A DNA stretch of 64,000 nucleotides, taken from contig NC_072896.1 in the NCBI RefSeq assembly GCF_027943255.1, positions 37,970,501 through 38,034,500 on the forward strand, given 5' to 3'. Below, piece by piece: positions 44,528-54,344 of this stretch. The notes under the pieces are model-generated. The model was given only the letters and a program-made list of their open reading frames with translations. It searched no databases and was not told the origin of the DNA. A program made the position numbers and the translations under genes. Source of the DNA: Anastrepha obliqua (Eukaryota; Arthropoda; Insecta; Diptera; Tephritidae). How positions within the stretch are numbered: the stretch's first letter is position 1; the number at the start of each line of letters is the position of its first letter.

Positions 44528-45109
44528 GTTTGAAGGTTAGAATTTGTTCACGGTAACGGATGCCTGCCGTAAGAGGCGACTAAGATGCACAACTTCAACG
44601 CTAATAGGCTGAGCGAAACAGGTACAGAAACAGCTTGGGTACGAGGGGAACACAGTCCACATTTTACTAGAATTTATTGAAGAATTTAGGCGCAGGAAAA
44701 TAATCTGAATCCATAATAAGGGAGCTATAGATCCTTCAGGTCGAAATGCTAAATCTTCTCATAATAATAATGAAACAAGAGTACTGGTATTATATGATAT
44801 TTGGTACATTTTTGTTTGGAAAGGACAGAAATGGTTTTATGTATTCCCTAGGAAGCATTTGTTGTATGATTTTAGTTGTATGATTTTAGTTATGGTTGTT
44901 GACAATTGCCTCCATTTGCTATTAATGAGGTATATAACATTTTGAAAAAAATCGTGTATGTGTCTGATTCACTTATGTTTATTTAACAGATACAGGGTGC
45001 CCGGTGGCAGAATTAGGTATAACTTAAAGTTTCTTCCTAATCACTGACTGTATGAGTGGGGAGGGGATCGCGTTAGCTTCGTTGTTCGTTAGGGTTATTT
45101 AGTGATGTA
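44528..45109. other. Repeat fragments, no gene
   Basis: GATGCCTGCCGTAAGAGGCG at 44561-44580 resembles a word I associate with 5' ends of insect non-LTR elements; the link is weak. ACAGGGTGCCCGG at 44993 looks like one transposon end without a partner. The rest is unassigned. Confidence 0.35.
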
Positions 45110-45111
45110 TA

Positions 45112-46229
45112 CGAGGGGGGTTCAATAAGCACCCGTGTTAGAAATGAAAGCACAATTATAAAAAAAAAAATTATTTTTCAACATAGTCCCCTCCCAGCAC
45201 TCCGGCAATTTTTAATTGAAATTGTAAAATTAAATTAAATTACAAAATAGGAATTGTCGAGCTCTCCAAAATACGCCTTTATTTCGGAGATGACTTCAAC
45301 GTTTGAAACCAAAATTTTTTTTTGCCGGAATGGCTGCGGCATCGAACAAGAAAAAGTCGCAGGTAGCCAGATGGCGTGAATACGGGAGGTGCGGTACTAA
45401 CTCAAAACGCAGTTTATGCACTTTTGCGGGAACAACTCCGGATGGATGTGCTGATGCGTTGTCGTGGTGAAACACCTCTTTCTTTTTTGCCAAATGCAGC
45501 CGTGTCTCCTTCAATTTTTTGCGAAAGCGATCCAATAACTCACTGTAGTATTGTCCAGTGATCATTCTTTCTTTTTCTAAAAAATCCATTGCGATAATGG
45601 TGTGCGCATCCCAAAAATCGTCACCATAACATTTCCGTCGATGGGGCTTTGGGGCAGATTCATCGGGAGAAATCCACTGTTTTGATTGTTGACTAGTTTT
45701 TGGTGTGTAATGATTAATCCGGGTTTCATCAACGGTGAAAAAACAACGTAAAAAATTCTTCTAATCTCGCTAAAATTGTAAGTTAACAGCCGCATGCACT
45801 TATTGTCTACCGTGAGCAATCGAACCATTCCGGTCAACGCACCTAAGGCCTTTGTTGTGTCGTGCACTTTCGCTCGTCGATCAGCGAGAAACATGTCGTG
45901 GATTTTTTGAATGATTACCTCGTTAGCTACGTCTGCCGGGCGTTCTGGTCGCTTCTCATTAAAAACGGATGTTCGCCCACGTTTAAATTCATTGAACAAT
46001 TGGGCGAAGCGTCCCCATAGACAGCATCCAACTTTGCTTTTATCTCTTCGCATTTTTCCCATCCAAAAATTAAAAGCGAATTACCAAACGCTACTGCTCT
46101 TTTTCCATCTTAACGGAAATCACGAAATACTCGAATAGCTGTTAAATCCAAACTAACCCATCAATCAGTCTGACTTCTCTCAGGAACGCCCTCTGTCATT
46201 AAACACGGGCATTTATTGAACTGCCCTCG
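45112..46229 (-). mobile_element. Mariner (DD34D) with TIRs and TA duplication
   Basis: The left end CGAGGGGGGTTCAATAAGCA and inverted right end CGAGGGCAGTTCAATAAATG are followed by CCCGTGTT on both sides. TA flanks both (45110-45111 and 46230-46231). The length is 1,118 bp. Confidence 0.92.
45296..46062 (-). pseudogene. DD34D mariner transposase relic
   Basis: The frame 45577-46062 reads AQLFNEFKRGRTSVFNEKRP followed by ERPADVANEVIIQKIHDM and LADRRAKVHDTTKALG (the two DNA-binding motifs), then a frame-damaged centre. The frame 45296-45589 reads KERMITGQYYSELLDRFRKK, EVFHHDNASAHPSG with the second catalytic Asp, and LPYSRHLATCDFFLF with the third; 34 residues lie between them (DD34D). The first Asp block is not visible. 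The end after NFGFKR is lost. It is a distinct lineage from the rosa-like and mauritiana-like copies; irritans-like is my best guess. Confidence 0.85.
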
Positions 46230-46231
46230 TA

Positions 46232-47153
46232 GTTGTAGAAATAAAACATAAATAGTGGAATCTTCATCTGCAACATTTGCCGTATATATGTACATATTTT
46301 TTGTACATACTTGTTTATGCCATATGCACTTACATATGAGCTGAACAAAAAAAAAATATTTTCAAAATGTTTCTTTCATTTTCTGAATTTGGTCGATATC
46401 TTCCATTTCTTAAGTTTATATTAAAGTTTTTTTAATAGTTGCTTGTAAAAAACTATCAACAGCTGATTTGAAGTTTGATTTATTAATTTTAACACGGGCT
46501 CAAGGCTGAGTTGTGTTGAGTTTGTGAGTTACTCGAGTTTTCTAGTTTATATTTTAAATAAATAAATAATTTAATTACATCAAAGCAATTTTTAATAAAA
46601 ATAACTCTTAATGAAAAAAAAAAAAAACTTAGCTGCTGTGCATTATTTTCAAATTTTATTTATAAGTGTGTACTTATGTATGTATGTCTGCATGTCCAAT
46701 GAAACCACCCAACTGTAATCTACTTATTTTAGTCATCAAATCAATTGATGCGATTGACATTTTCTGATGAATCACTTTGATTACATGTAAAATTGACGTT
46801 TTTTAATTGGACGTCCTTGAAATTAGAAAAAATTAATATAAAAAAAGTAAAAAAATTAAAAAAACGGCTCTTTTTTATTTTATCAGGAAGTCAAATGACA
46901 TGCTGCTAAAATAAATTAGTATTCGATGTGTGCGTATGTATATATATATATATACAGTATTGTACATTACAATAAATATAAAAAGTTTCCACGGTACACT
47001 GGTTGAGAATGGGCCATTGGTTTCTTTTTTCTTTCCGTTTCAAATCACAAAAAAATAATGTCAAAATATTGTAATTTTATGCTAAAATAAGTCGCAGGAA
47101 CTCAGTTTCATATCATCGAAGTATGAATTGACGAATTATTATTTTTTTAAATA
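46232..47153. other. No gene seen (AT-rich)
   Basis: It has long A/T runs and a TATATATATATA microsatellite at 46939-46953. No motif is recognised. Confidence 0.5.
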
Positions 47154-47155
47154 TA

Positions 47156-47731
47156 TAGGGTTTTCCAATAACAGATGTTATCTAACGCTATCGAGAGATG
47201 ATTAACGACTTTTTATGGCCCAAATTGGATGGTATTGATCTGGACATTTATTTATTTATTTATTTATTTTCAACAAGACGGCGCTACGTGCCACACAAGC
47301 AACGAAACCATTGATATTTTACGTGAAAAGTTTCCGGACCGTGTTATCTCTCGAAGAGGTGATCATAATTGGCCATCGAGATCTTGTTCGTGAGATCGAG
47401 GTGTTAAATCACCTTGTGACTTTTTTGTTTGGGACCACGTGAAAGAGAAGATCCACGCCAACCACCCAGGGTCGATTAAAGACCTCGAAAATAGAATTCG
47501 TGAGGCTATCGCGGACATAGGGCAGCCACTTTGCAATTGAGTTGTGGAAAATTTCAAGAAAAGAATATTGTCCTGTAAGCGTGGTCGTGGTGGTCATTTG
47601 CCTAATGTTATTTTCCACTATTAACGGCATAACTTTCTCTTTAGAATGAAGTAAACATCGGATCATTTATATTAAAAAATAGCATTTTTTTTTGAATATC
47701 AAAATAACACCTCTTATTGGAAACCCCTTTA
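47156..47731 (+). mobile_element. Rosa-like (DD41D) element reduced to its C-terminal half
   Basis: The left end AGGGTTTTCCAATAACAGAT and inverted right end AGGGGTTTCCAATAAGAGGT are followed by GTTAT on both sides; TA lies next to each end. The coding remnant starts at a degenerate YREMINDFLWPKLDG just after the left TIR, so the first half of the gene is gone. It then reads QQDGATCHTSNETIDILREK, RGDHNWPSRSCS, IHANHPGSIKDLENRIREAI and RGRGGHLPNVIFHY with a stop. A (TTTA)n run of about 24 bp (47249-47273) replaces the codons before QQD. A stop and a shift follow RSC. Confidence 0.8.
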
Positions 47732-47889
47732 TAACAATCTTCCCACCTACGGTCGAAATAAAAAATCACATGATCTGCTTCGCTGCTTTGATAATTGTGC
47801 CTTCGAAAATATCTCAAATTAGTCTCTCCTACACATATAACTGAATTGTAAACTTAAGCAAAAACAAAACTATTTCGGCGCCATTTGAA

Positions 47890-48110
47890 TGTCATTACTT
47901 CTCTTCTTCTTGACTAGCGCAATAACCGCTTAAGCAATTTTAGCCCAGTTTACCAAAGCGCGCCAGTCATTTTCTTATTCGGCCTAATCGACGCCGTTTG
48001 GACATTTCAAGTGAAGTCAAGTACTTCTTCGCCTGATCTTTCCAACGCAGAGGTGGCTTTCCTCTTCCTTTGGCACCACTAGCTGGTGTCGTATTTAATA
48101 CATTACCGGA
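47890..48110 (-). pseudogene. RTE-like reverse transcriptase C-terminal relic
   Basis: The minus strand reads TTPASGAKGRGKPPLRWKDQ followed by AKKYLTSLEMSKRRRLGR in one frame and NDWRALVNWAKIA in the next. This matches the end of the copy at 0.39-0.52 kb. AAGAAGAAGAGA at the left edge is the 3' end. Confidence 0.75.
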
Positions 48111-48649
48111 GCTTTTAGCGTTTGGCGTTGCGCATTGTCCACAATTAGTCAGAATATTTATTCCTTCCACATAATAAAGTAAAAATTATTAATAAAATAT
48201 TTGAATGGCACTTTTAATAGCATTTAAAAAAAAAACAGTCGATGCCCCACCCTTTACGGTGACCTCTTGTATTTTTAACTAATTTTACATTCAATATTCC
48301 ATCGGAATTGCTTAAAGTTTTTAAATTTTGCTGGTGTAAGGAACACCCTTGTGCCTGAATGCACAAATATACATACCAGATTTTCAGCTGGGTTGGGTGC
48401 TCATAACAACATGAAACACACATACAAAATGTATTTCCTATATGTTCATTTTACCATTTACAGGAAATTAAAAAGCGGTAAATAGCAGCGTGCACTCGAA
48501 GTGCCAATAGGAAGATATTCAAATGTATGCACAAAAATATTGCTGAAAAAAGTTCTAAAAAAGGGCGAAAGTGATGTAGTTAGTAAAATGTTGCAAAACG
48601 TGTATATAAATAAATCTGCATACATTTGATGGAATACCAAATCTTAAAA
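48111..48649. other. Upstream flank of a candidate host gene
   Basis: The sequence is AT-rich and not recognised as repeat beyond the RTE end. It could hold regulatory sites of the gene that starts at 48.68 kb; none can be named. Confidence 0.35.
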
Positions 48650-48657
48650 TATATAAG
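48650..48657 (+). promoter_or_regulatory. TATA box of candidate host gene
   Basis: TATATAAG begins 31 bp before the A of an initiator-like TCAGTG (48679-48684). This is the spacing of insect TATA/Inr core promoters. Confidence 0.6.
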
Positions 48658-48678
48658 GTGTTAAGTGAGTTCGAGTAA

Positions 48679-48684
48679 TCAGTG
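48679..48684 (+). promoter_or_regulatory. Initiator (predicted transcription start at 48681)
   Basis: TCAGTG fits the arthropod initiator TCAGTY at five of six bases, with the start at the A. The implied leader is 45 bases, A-rich, and runs straight to tandem ATG codons at 48726 and 48729. Confidence 0.55.
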
Positions 48685-48725
48685 AAATAAAATAACTCTC
48701 ATAAATACAATAAATATAGGAGTCT

Positions 48726-48819
48726 ATGATGCTTTCCAACACAGCAAGACTGCTTGGCGCCATCAGTTGGATATCACTGCTGTTGACTGTTGCCGCATGG
48801 CCAGAAATTACATCAAAGG
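48726..48819 (+). CDS. First coding exon of a candidate secreted protein (signal peptide)
   Basis: Thirty-one codons plus one base read MMLSNTARLLGAISW then ISLLLTVAAWPEITSK and end at AAAGG|GTGAGTG, a strong splice donor. An N-terminal basic residue, a hydrophobic core (LLGAISWISLLLTVAA) and small residues before the likely cut fit a signal peptide. A phase-1 intron just after a signal peptide is common in secreted animal proteins. A core promoter lies 45 bp upstream. Without splicing the frame stops two codons later. No downstream exon was identified; it may lie beyond the window or inside sequence I could not read as coding. Function unknown. No transposon motif overlaps it. Confidence 0.5.
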
Positions 48820-49745
48820 GTGAGTGATTCCAAAGACTTCATTTTTCAACATTTTTATTTCTATATGCAAATTTGGAGCATTGCTACATTGCAGGTACTC
48901 GTAAAACTATCGTTATCTAATACGCGCGTTTCTAGTGAGTTTAATTTTAAGGTTATCAAAGTAATAAATAAATAAATAAATGTGCAAAAATGGTGTATTT
49001 TGGCTATCTAATGGCGTGGAAAATTGTTTTAATCCCAATTATAAGCTTACAAGTATTTCAGCCAAATTTAAAAATAATTAAATATTCAGCTTCTCAAAAT
49101 TTTTTACTCGGTATTATTTGGCTTAAATTTGTAAATGTAATAATTTATATTTAAAAAAAAAATACAACAACAATAATAATAATGCGCAACAAAATAATAC
49201 TTTATTAGGGCTTACACAAAAACTTATTATTACACGGAGGTACAAAATAAAAAAATTCGAAAGAACTCTTCAAGTGATATAGTGCACGTTTTAGGTCAAG
49301 ACCAGTACAACACAAAACTGTGTTTGGAAAATTCAAAGCACCCTCAAATTTTTTATTTATTGTTAATAAACCGATTTTTTATTTCCATATGGTCTTGGGA
49401 AGGGGAGTGTATGCGCGTTATGAATGTATATAATTCTAAGATTGAACGATTGACGTTCAAAAGAAATTTTCAATAACAAGCTCTGATTTGTGCAATTTTT
49501 CCACGTTTTTTTAATGTGATGCAATTTTTTGGCCACTATTCTCCAACGAGCACCACAAATATGTACATATCTTTAAACTCCAATAAAATGTGCTCGAAAT
49601 AAGCTATTTTTCATCTTCATACATTGAAAACTGTAAAAGTTACGATTTTTAAGTATTTTTCCAAATTTTTAAAAATCCAGTTGAACCGAGACTGCGAGAG
49701 AATACCGCATGACCGATAGTGTTTTACAGCTCATTGTGGCTAATT
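48820..49745. other. Candidate intron; no gene seen
   Basis: The sequence is AT-rich after the splice donor. The frame 49282-49476 has no recognised motif. No clear acceptor with coding sequence was fixed. Confidence 0.35.
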
Positions 49746-49747
49746 TT

Positions 49748-49985
49748 GAAAGACAGCAATAAGTTTACATAACTAAGCATACATCTAACATATCAAAACT
49801 CATTATAACCCAAGCTTACCTAATCTAAACTGATCAACCGAAGCTTGCATGACAAAGCAGAACCGTGTGCAATTTGCTGGTAAGCGTGTACAATTTAATG
49901 AGTGTGAAAGATCATCACTCTTGAATGATCAAGACCTATTAAAACTTAGCTTAAGTGGATCTAACCTAACCTTAGCTAAGTGTAT
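49748..49985 (-). repeat. Degenerate CTAACC-rich stretch
   Basis: It holds repeated words CATAACTAAGC, CATCTAACAT, TTACCTAATCTAAAC and GGATCTAACCTAACC on the plus strand. It mirrors the GGTTAG-rich stretch at 50447-50815 across the conserved domain between them. Confidence 0.5.
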
Positions 49986-50009
49986 TAAGTAAACATAAAT
50001 CAACTTTTA

Positions 50010-50322
50010 GGAAACGAAAGAAGTGCTAACTATGTTAACGTCGTGAATGAATTTCTGGAAGCGTGCGAAGAGATGGGATGTCGAATGTCAATTAAAGTTC
50101 ATTTTTTGCATGCTCATTTAGATTTATTCTCAGAAAATCTAGGCCAGTTCAGCGATGAACAGGGAGAAAGATTTCACCAATAGATATTGGCAACGGAAAA
50201 GCGTTTCGAAGGAAAAGGCCAGATTAGAATGTTGTCCAATTACTGCTGGTCACTTGTACGTGAAACAAATGGTACGTCTTACAAACGTAGAAGATCAAGT
50301 AAACATTTTTAAGATTGTAATT
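50010..50322 (+). pseudogene. Conserved unnamed domain (MGCRMS...HFLHAHLD), one in-frame stop
   Basis: One + frame reads NYVNVVNEFLEACEEMGCRM, then SIKVHFLHAHLDLFSENLGQ followed by FSDEQGERFHQ, a TAG at 50178-50180, ILATEKRFEGKGQIRMLSNY and CWSLVRETNGTSYKRRRSSK to a stop at 50322. I recall closely similar C-terminal segments (GCRMS-x-K-x-HFLHSHLDFF, DEHGERFHQD, DYCW-x-L-RD) dispersed in many insect genomes as uncharacterised, probably transposon-derived proteins. The stop replaces a residue that is usually Asp. CTTTTAG|G just upstream looks like a splice acceptor. A link to the signal-peptide exon 1.2 kb upstream is possible but unlikely given the cytoplasmic look of this domain. Confidence 0.6.
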
Positions 50323-50446
50323 TTAATTTTTGAATTAAAAAAGTAACTTTTAATATTGTAAAAACATTTAATTCAAAAATGTTTCATTTTTAACAGTGTT
50401 TTATGTTCAAATTATCCAGTCTTGTATTACATGGAAAAAACTCAGC

Positions 50447-50815
50447 TCAGGTTGCGTTAGATTCGTTCAGGTTAATGAAATTTGGTTAGGTTGATTTTAG
50501 TTACGAATTTCCAGTAAGGTTATGTTATTTTGTGTTATGCTAGGTAAAGATACGTTACGTTAATTTGTAATATAGATGTTTTGAATCGACTACATATAGA
50601 AGTACAATGCAATCGGTTCAATTGTGTTACGCAGGGTTCTATTTAGTGTTAGTTATTCAGGGTTACGTCGACTTAGGTTGGCATTGCAAACTAATCAAAA
50701 TGACTTCCTTTTGCAATGCAGAAAAGCAGCACAATGGGTTCGATTGTCTCACATTGTGTACGGTTGGATTGATTTCGATAACGTTAGGTTAGGTGAGGTT
50801 TAGTTAGGTAATACC
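50447..50815 (+). repeat. Degenerate GGTTAG/GTTACG-rich stretch
   Basis: Words such as CAGGTTGCGTTAG, TTTGGTTAGGTTG, AAGGTTATGTTA, GGGTTACGTCGACTTAGGTT and ACGTTAGGTTAGGTGAGG recur every 15-25 bp. The orientation is opposite to the CTAACC-rich stretch at 49748-49985. Confidence 0.6.
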
Positions 50816-50819
50816 ATGT

Positions 50820-51790
50820 CCGGGTAAGTCAGAAAGTTGCAGAAGTAAGTCAGCAAATTGTGTTACTTTTTGCATTATTATTTTTTTTTGACGTTATAAT
50901 TTTCTTCTACGGTCTCTGTTCAACTCGAGAATGTTCTGTTTTTATTTTATTTCTGCAAAAACGTTCTTCACTTGGAAAATTTCTTATCAATTTTGACGAA
51001 ATGATGCTTGCTAGATCCGGAATGGACACAGGATGAGTAAATATACTTAATCATACATGTATCTTGCGAATAATAACGGAGAACCGCATTAAATTTGGAA
51101 ATACGAAAGTAGTGAACAAAACTTTCAGTTTACTGATTTTTTTGTTTTACTTCGACACATTTTGATCGATGTTTGAAATTAAATGCTTTTTACATTCGGA
51201 ATAGACACAGCTATAAGACTTTCTACAAATAAACAACCCTTTCATTTCAATATTATCGACAACATCTCGTTAAACTCGCAAAAATTGGAAAAAAAAATTT
51301 TAGTTTTGTATTCAAAAATCAGTAGTTATTTTTGATTAGCGTGAAAAATAGAACACATACAACAGAAGGATTAATATTTACCTGAACAAAACTGTTTCAA
51401 GAATGGAAATCGAATAAAATGCAGACGAGCTACGAATTTTTAAGTGTCGGAAAGCTTACAAAATCGATAAATTTTTAACGATAAATAAAAAAATTGAACG
51501 ACGGTTCCGCGTCGTTCTCGGCTAGATCTACAATGCTCATCATATCACTTCAAAAGTTCTGATTCACTGTAGCACCGTGTTATTATTATTTTTTTGACTG
51601 ACAATGTCATTTTACAATACTTCTTTACACTTTTCGTCTTGCACGTTCCAAAAAAGAATTCTTTGTTCCAATATTATATGCTCTTACAACAAAGTTTTCG
51701 AAATTTATAGCTACGGAAATAAGCTGCACTTAAAGCGATACCACCAGCCCAATGGTTGATAGGTTACAATGTTTGGCAATTCGCAACAAA
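50820..51790. other. No gene seen (AT-rich)
   Basis: No motif or repeat is recognised. Confidence 0.5.
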
Positions 51791-51791
51791 A

Positions 51792-52057
51792 ATGTGAGAG
51801 TAACTTCGGCTGCCACGATATCTGGTAGGAATTCTGCCCACTGTGCATTCACACACTCGCTCAATCAGTCGTTGTTCAGACGGCAACGAAGTAGCATTAG
51901 TAATAGCTGTGCTGATTTTTTTCTCAATTTCAGTTTCGTCATTAATACACCGCTGTCACATTCCCGGTTACGTCAGCAAATCAGCTGAATCATTCAAATT
52001 CGCTGAGAGCTGGTTAACGGTCTGATGTTGGCTCCATCTTCTGAATTCTTTTCACCA
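51792..52057. repeat. Repeat family Z, copy 3
   Basis: It runs from TGTGAGAGTAACTTCGGCTG to CTTTTCACCA (one form reads TTCTTTTCACCA), 266 bp, collinear with copy 2. Middle blocks AATCAGTCGTTGTTCAGACG, TCCCGGTTACGTCAGCAAAT and GGTTAACGGTCTGATGTTGG are shared. Confidence 0.65.
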
Positions 52058-52237
52058 TAATACCAATCTATGTTTCGGAAATGCAGAATGACAGTGGCAT
52101 TAAAAATTAAACAACAGTTTGAAAACAATTGTGCCCCAGCTTATTTGCGCATGCAATCCATCTAGTTGCCGAAGGTTGAAATTATTGCCGTTTTTTTTTA
52201 TTATGATAATATTGGTATGGCTCAATTATGCACAGAC

Positions 52238-52947
52238 CAAACATCGGCCAAATAGCCGCCGCGGTTTCAGCGGCGCACCTCCATCCGATGGTCCAAATTT
52301 TCGATGACGCTGAGGAATAATTGAGGTTCTATGCCGTTAATGTGCCGAACTATCTCATCCTTTAGCTCTTGAATTGTTGCTGGCTTATCGACGTACACCT
52401 TTTCTTATACACCTTTCAAATAACCCCAAAGAAAGAAGTCCAACGGTGTCAAATCACATGATCTTGGCGGCCAATTAACATCGCCGCGACTTGAGATTAT
52501 TCGGCCATAAAATTTTTCGCGCAAAATAGCCATTGTTTCGTTAGCTGTGTGCCAAGTGGCACCGTCCTGTTGAAACCACATATCGTCCACATCCATATCT
52601 TCCAATTCGGGCCATAAAAAGTTCGTTATCATCTCACGATAGCGAACACTATTCACAGGCCTCATTTTGGAAAAAATACGGCTCAATGATGCCGCCGGCC
52701 CATAAACCGCACCAAACCCTCACTCTTTGTGGGTGGGTGCATTGGTTTTTCGGCAATCACTCTTGGATTGTCATTCGCCCAAATGCGGCAATTTTGCTTA
52801 TTGACGAATCCACTGAGGTGAAAATGAGCCTCATCACTGAAGATGATTTTCTTCGCGAAGTGCGCGATATGCATTTTGATTTGAACCCCCGTTTTCATAA
52901 TAAGCCTGAATAACTTTAATGCATCGCTCGAATATGTATCTTTCCAT
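52238..52947 (-). pseudogene. Rosa-like (DD41D) mariner transposase relic
   Basis: It starts at 52947 with MERYIFERCIKVIQAYYENG and NQNAYRALRE, then jumps to KIIFSDEAHFHLSGFVNKQN followed by CRIWANDNPRVIAEKPMHP (first catalytic Asp). After a frameshift near 52690 it reads YREMITNFLWPELEDMDVDD then MWFQQDGATWHTANETMAIL (second Asp), and WPPRSCDLTPLDFFLWGYLK (third Asp, 41 residues on). A stop follows; the C-terminus VYVDKPATIQELKDEIVRHI continues in another frame. The same N-terminal interval is deleted as in the copies at 7.4 and 13.2 kb. TIRs were not located. Confidence 0.82.
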
Positions 52948-53029
52948 GGTTCATATTGAATTAGTCTGAGATTGAAAAATTTCAAATGAAATGCAGAAAA
53001 AGACTTGACTCGCGTTTTAAATCTTCGCA

Positions 53030-53222
53030 GGTTGTGTGCGAAGCATCTACTTCTATACTCGGGCATGTTACCATTCCAATTCAGGTGGTGAGTGGTATAT
53101 TTATTAAATCGTTTCTGAATTCTTTTGATTTTTAAGCATAATGCGGTACAATGAGGCTCCCAAATTATACTGCAATATTCAGGATTGGATCTAACAAAGT
53201 CGGAATACCACTTACTGCCCAA
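53030..53222 (-). pseudogene. Jockey-like non-LTR C-terminal fragment
   Basis: The minus strand reads FVRSNPEYCSIIWEPHCTAL then KIKRIQKRFNKYTTHHLNWN and MPEYRSRC. This is the block after the Jockey polymerase (VRP-LEY-S-VW-P-Y, then IE-VQKRF-RYAL, then YE-RC). It happens to be in frame with the rosa-like relic, so one 179-codon frame spans both; this fusion is chance. Confidence 0.72.
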
Positions 53223-53224
53223 AT

Positions 53225-53840
53225 GACCTCAATTAACTCTCACTGTGATCTCCCAGAAAACCTATTTTGCGGCTCGACGTTACAGCTTTGATACTAACAA
53301 ATTAGATCAGATTCCCATAAAGGGTACATATTTACATATGTATGTGTATAGCTTAGTGCATTTAAATGTACATCTGCTTGAAGTTATTTATACATTTTTA
53401 GCAACTCAAATTGTGTTCCAAAAAATCCAAAGGTTTTAGAGGTTAGATGGTTTAGTGGCAAAGAGAAACATTTTGTTCGATGTGATTAAATTTCACTTAG
53501 AGTGAATCGTAATTGTTTACACTTCTGTGCAGTTACATGTCTGTGTCTGAATTGCAAAGATATGGCTAACGGCAGTATGATGTTTATTAAACAAACATTC
53601 CAGATGCACACACGCTTGGGTATTGCCACCATGCCGTAAATTGCTTTAGCGCAAGACTAGACTATTCCGGGTTTATAAGAGTCCTTGGGTGATTTTGTGC
53701 AGAAGCCATGAAACACGAATTTACCTTTGAAGTACTAGGCGATTGGTAGCTGGTACACTCTATAAACGTTCTAACTTTCTGTGTACATACATACATCGTA
53801 TAAAAAAGCCCAAATACTGTGTATGTATGTATACACATTT
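53225..53840. other. No gene seen
   Basis: CATACATACAT-type microsatellite sequence and AT-rich spacer; no motif. Confidence 0.5.
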
Positions 53841-53845
53841 CTTAT

Positions 53846-54340
53846 GTTTTTTTGTTTTTTTTTTCGCTTTTTTCCGAAGGGGAATCTTACTGCTCGCTAA
53901 AGGTACACCTCATTTGGGACCACACACAGTCAGTGAACAGTCTTACTAAACAGGACTTGCGGAACAGTACATACTATGTACTAATCCTTAACTCCGAGCT
54001 CTGTAGCTTTAGTTTTACCCTGCGATACCAGGCCATTAATGACTCTTCATATACACATTGATCTATTCTCCATTGTTTGGTTGCCTCCTTTCTGTGCTGT
54101 GTTGCCATTTTTTCTTCCGCAGCTCTTGTAGCGCATTCGCGCACCAGTCTTTCATTTTGACCCATACCAACTTCGATTGCAACATGTGCTTTACTATATA
54201 TTGCCTGGCGTAAGTATTTCTTTAACTATCGTTTCTATAGTCGTCCTTTCCGACACATACCTCGGGCACGAAAAGAAGATATGTTTCGCATTTTCACTGC
54301 AACTACCGCAGAACGAGCAGTTCATTGCAACATCAAGACC
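53846..54340 (-). pseudogene. R1-like non-LTR 3' end with poly-A tail
   Basis: Minus-strand frames read MNCSFCGSCSENAKHIFFSC followed by PRYVSERTTIETIVKEILTP, a CCHC knuckle and the segment after it, then MLQSKL-like and MKDWCANALQELRKKWQ, ending near 53975. The untranslated end contains GTACCTTTAGCGAGC and CCCCTTCGG and finishes in GGAAAAAAGCGAAAAAAAAA near 53850-53873. The knuckle and the downstream wording resemble R1 or TRAS elements. A stop and frameshifts are present. Confidence 0.7.
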
Positions 54341-54344
54341 AAAT

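Noticed and set aside
50447..50815. GGTTAG-rich stretch as interstitial telomere
   Set aside because: Words are irregular and mixed with GTTACG; CTAACC-type words also form LINE tails in this window. Kept as repeat only.
52405..53222. A long minus frame that joins a Jockey C-terminus to a rosa-like transposase
   Set aside because: The two parts belong to different element classes and the join lies before the transposase start codon; the fusion frame is chance.
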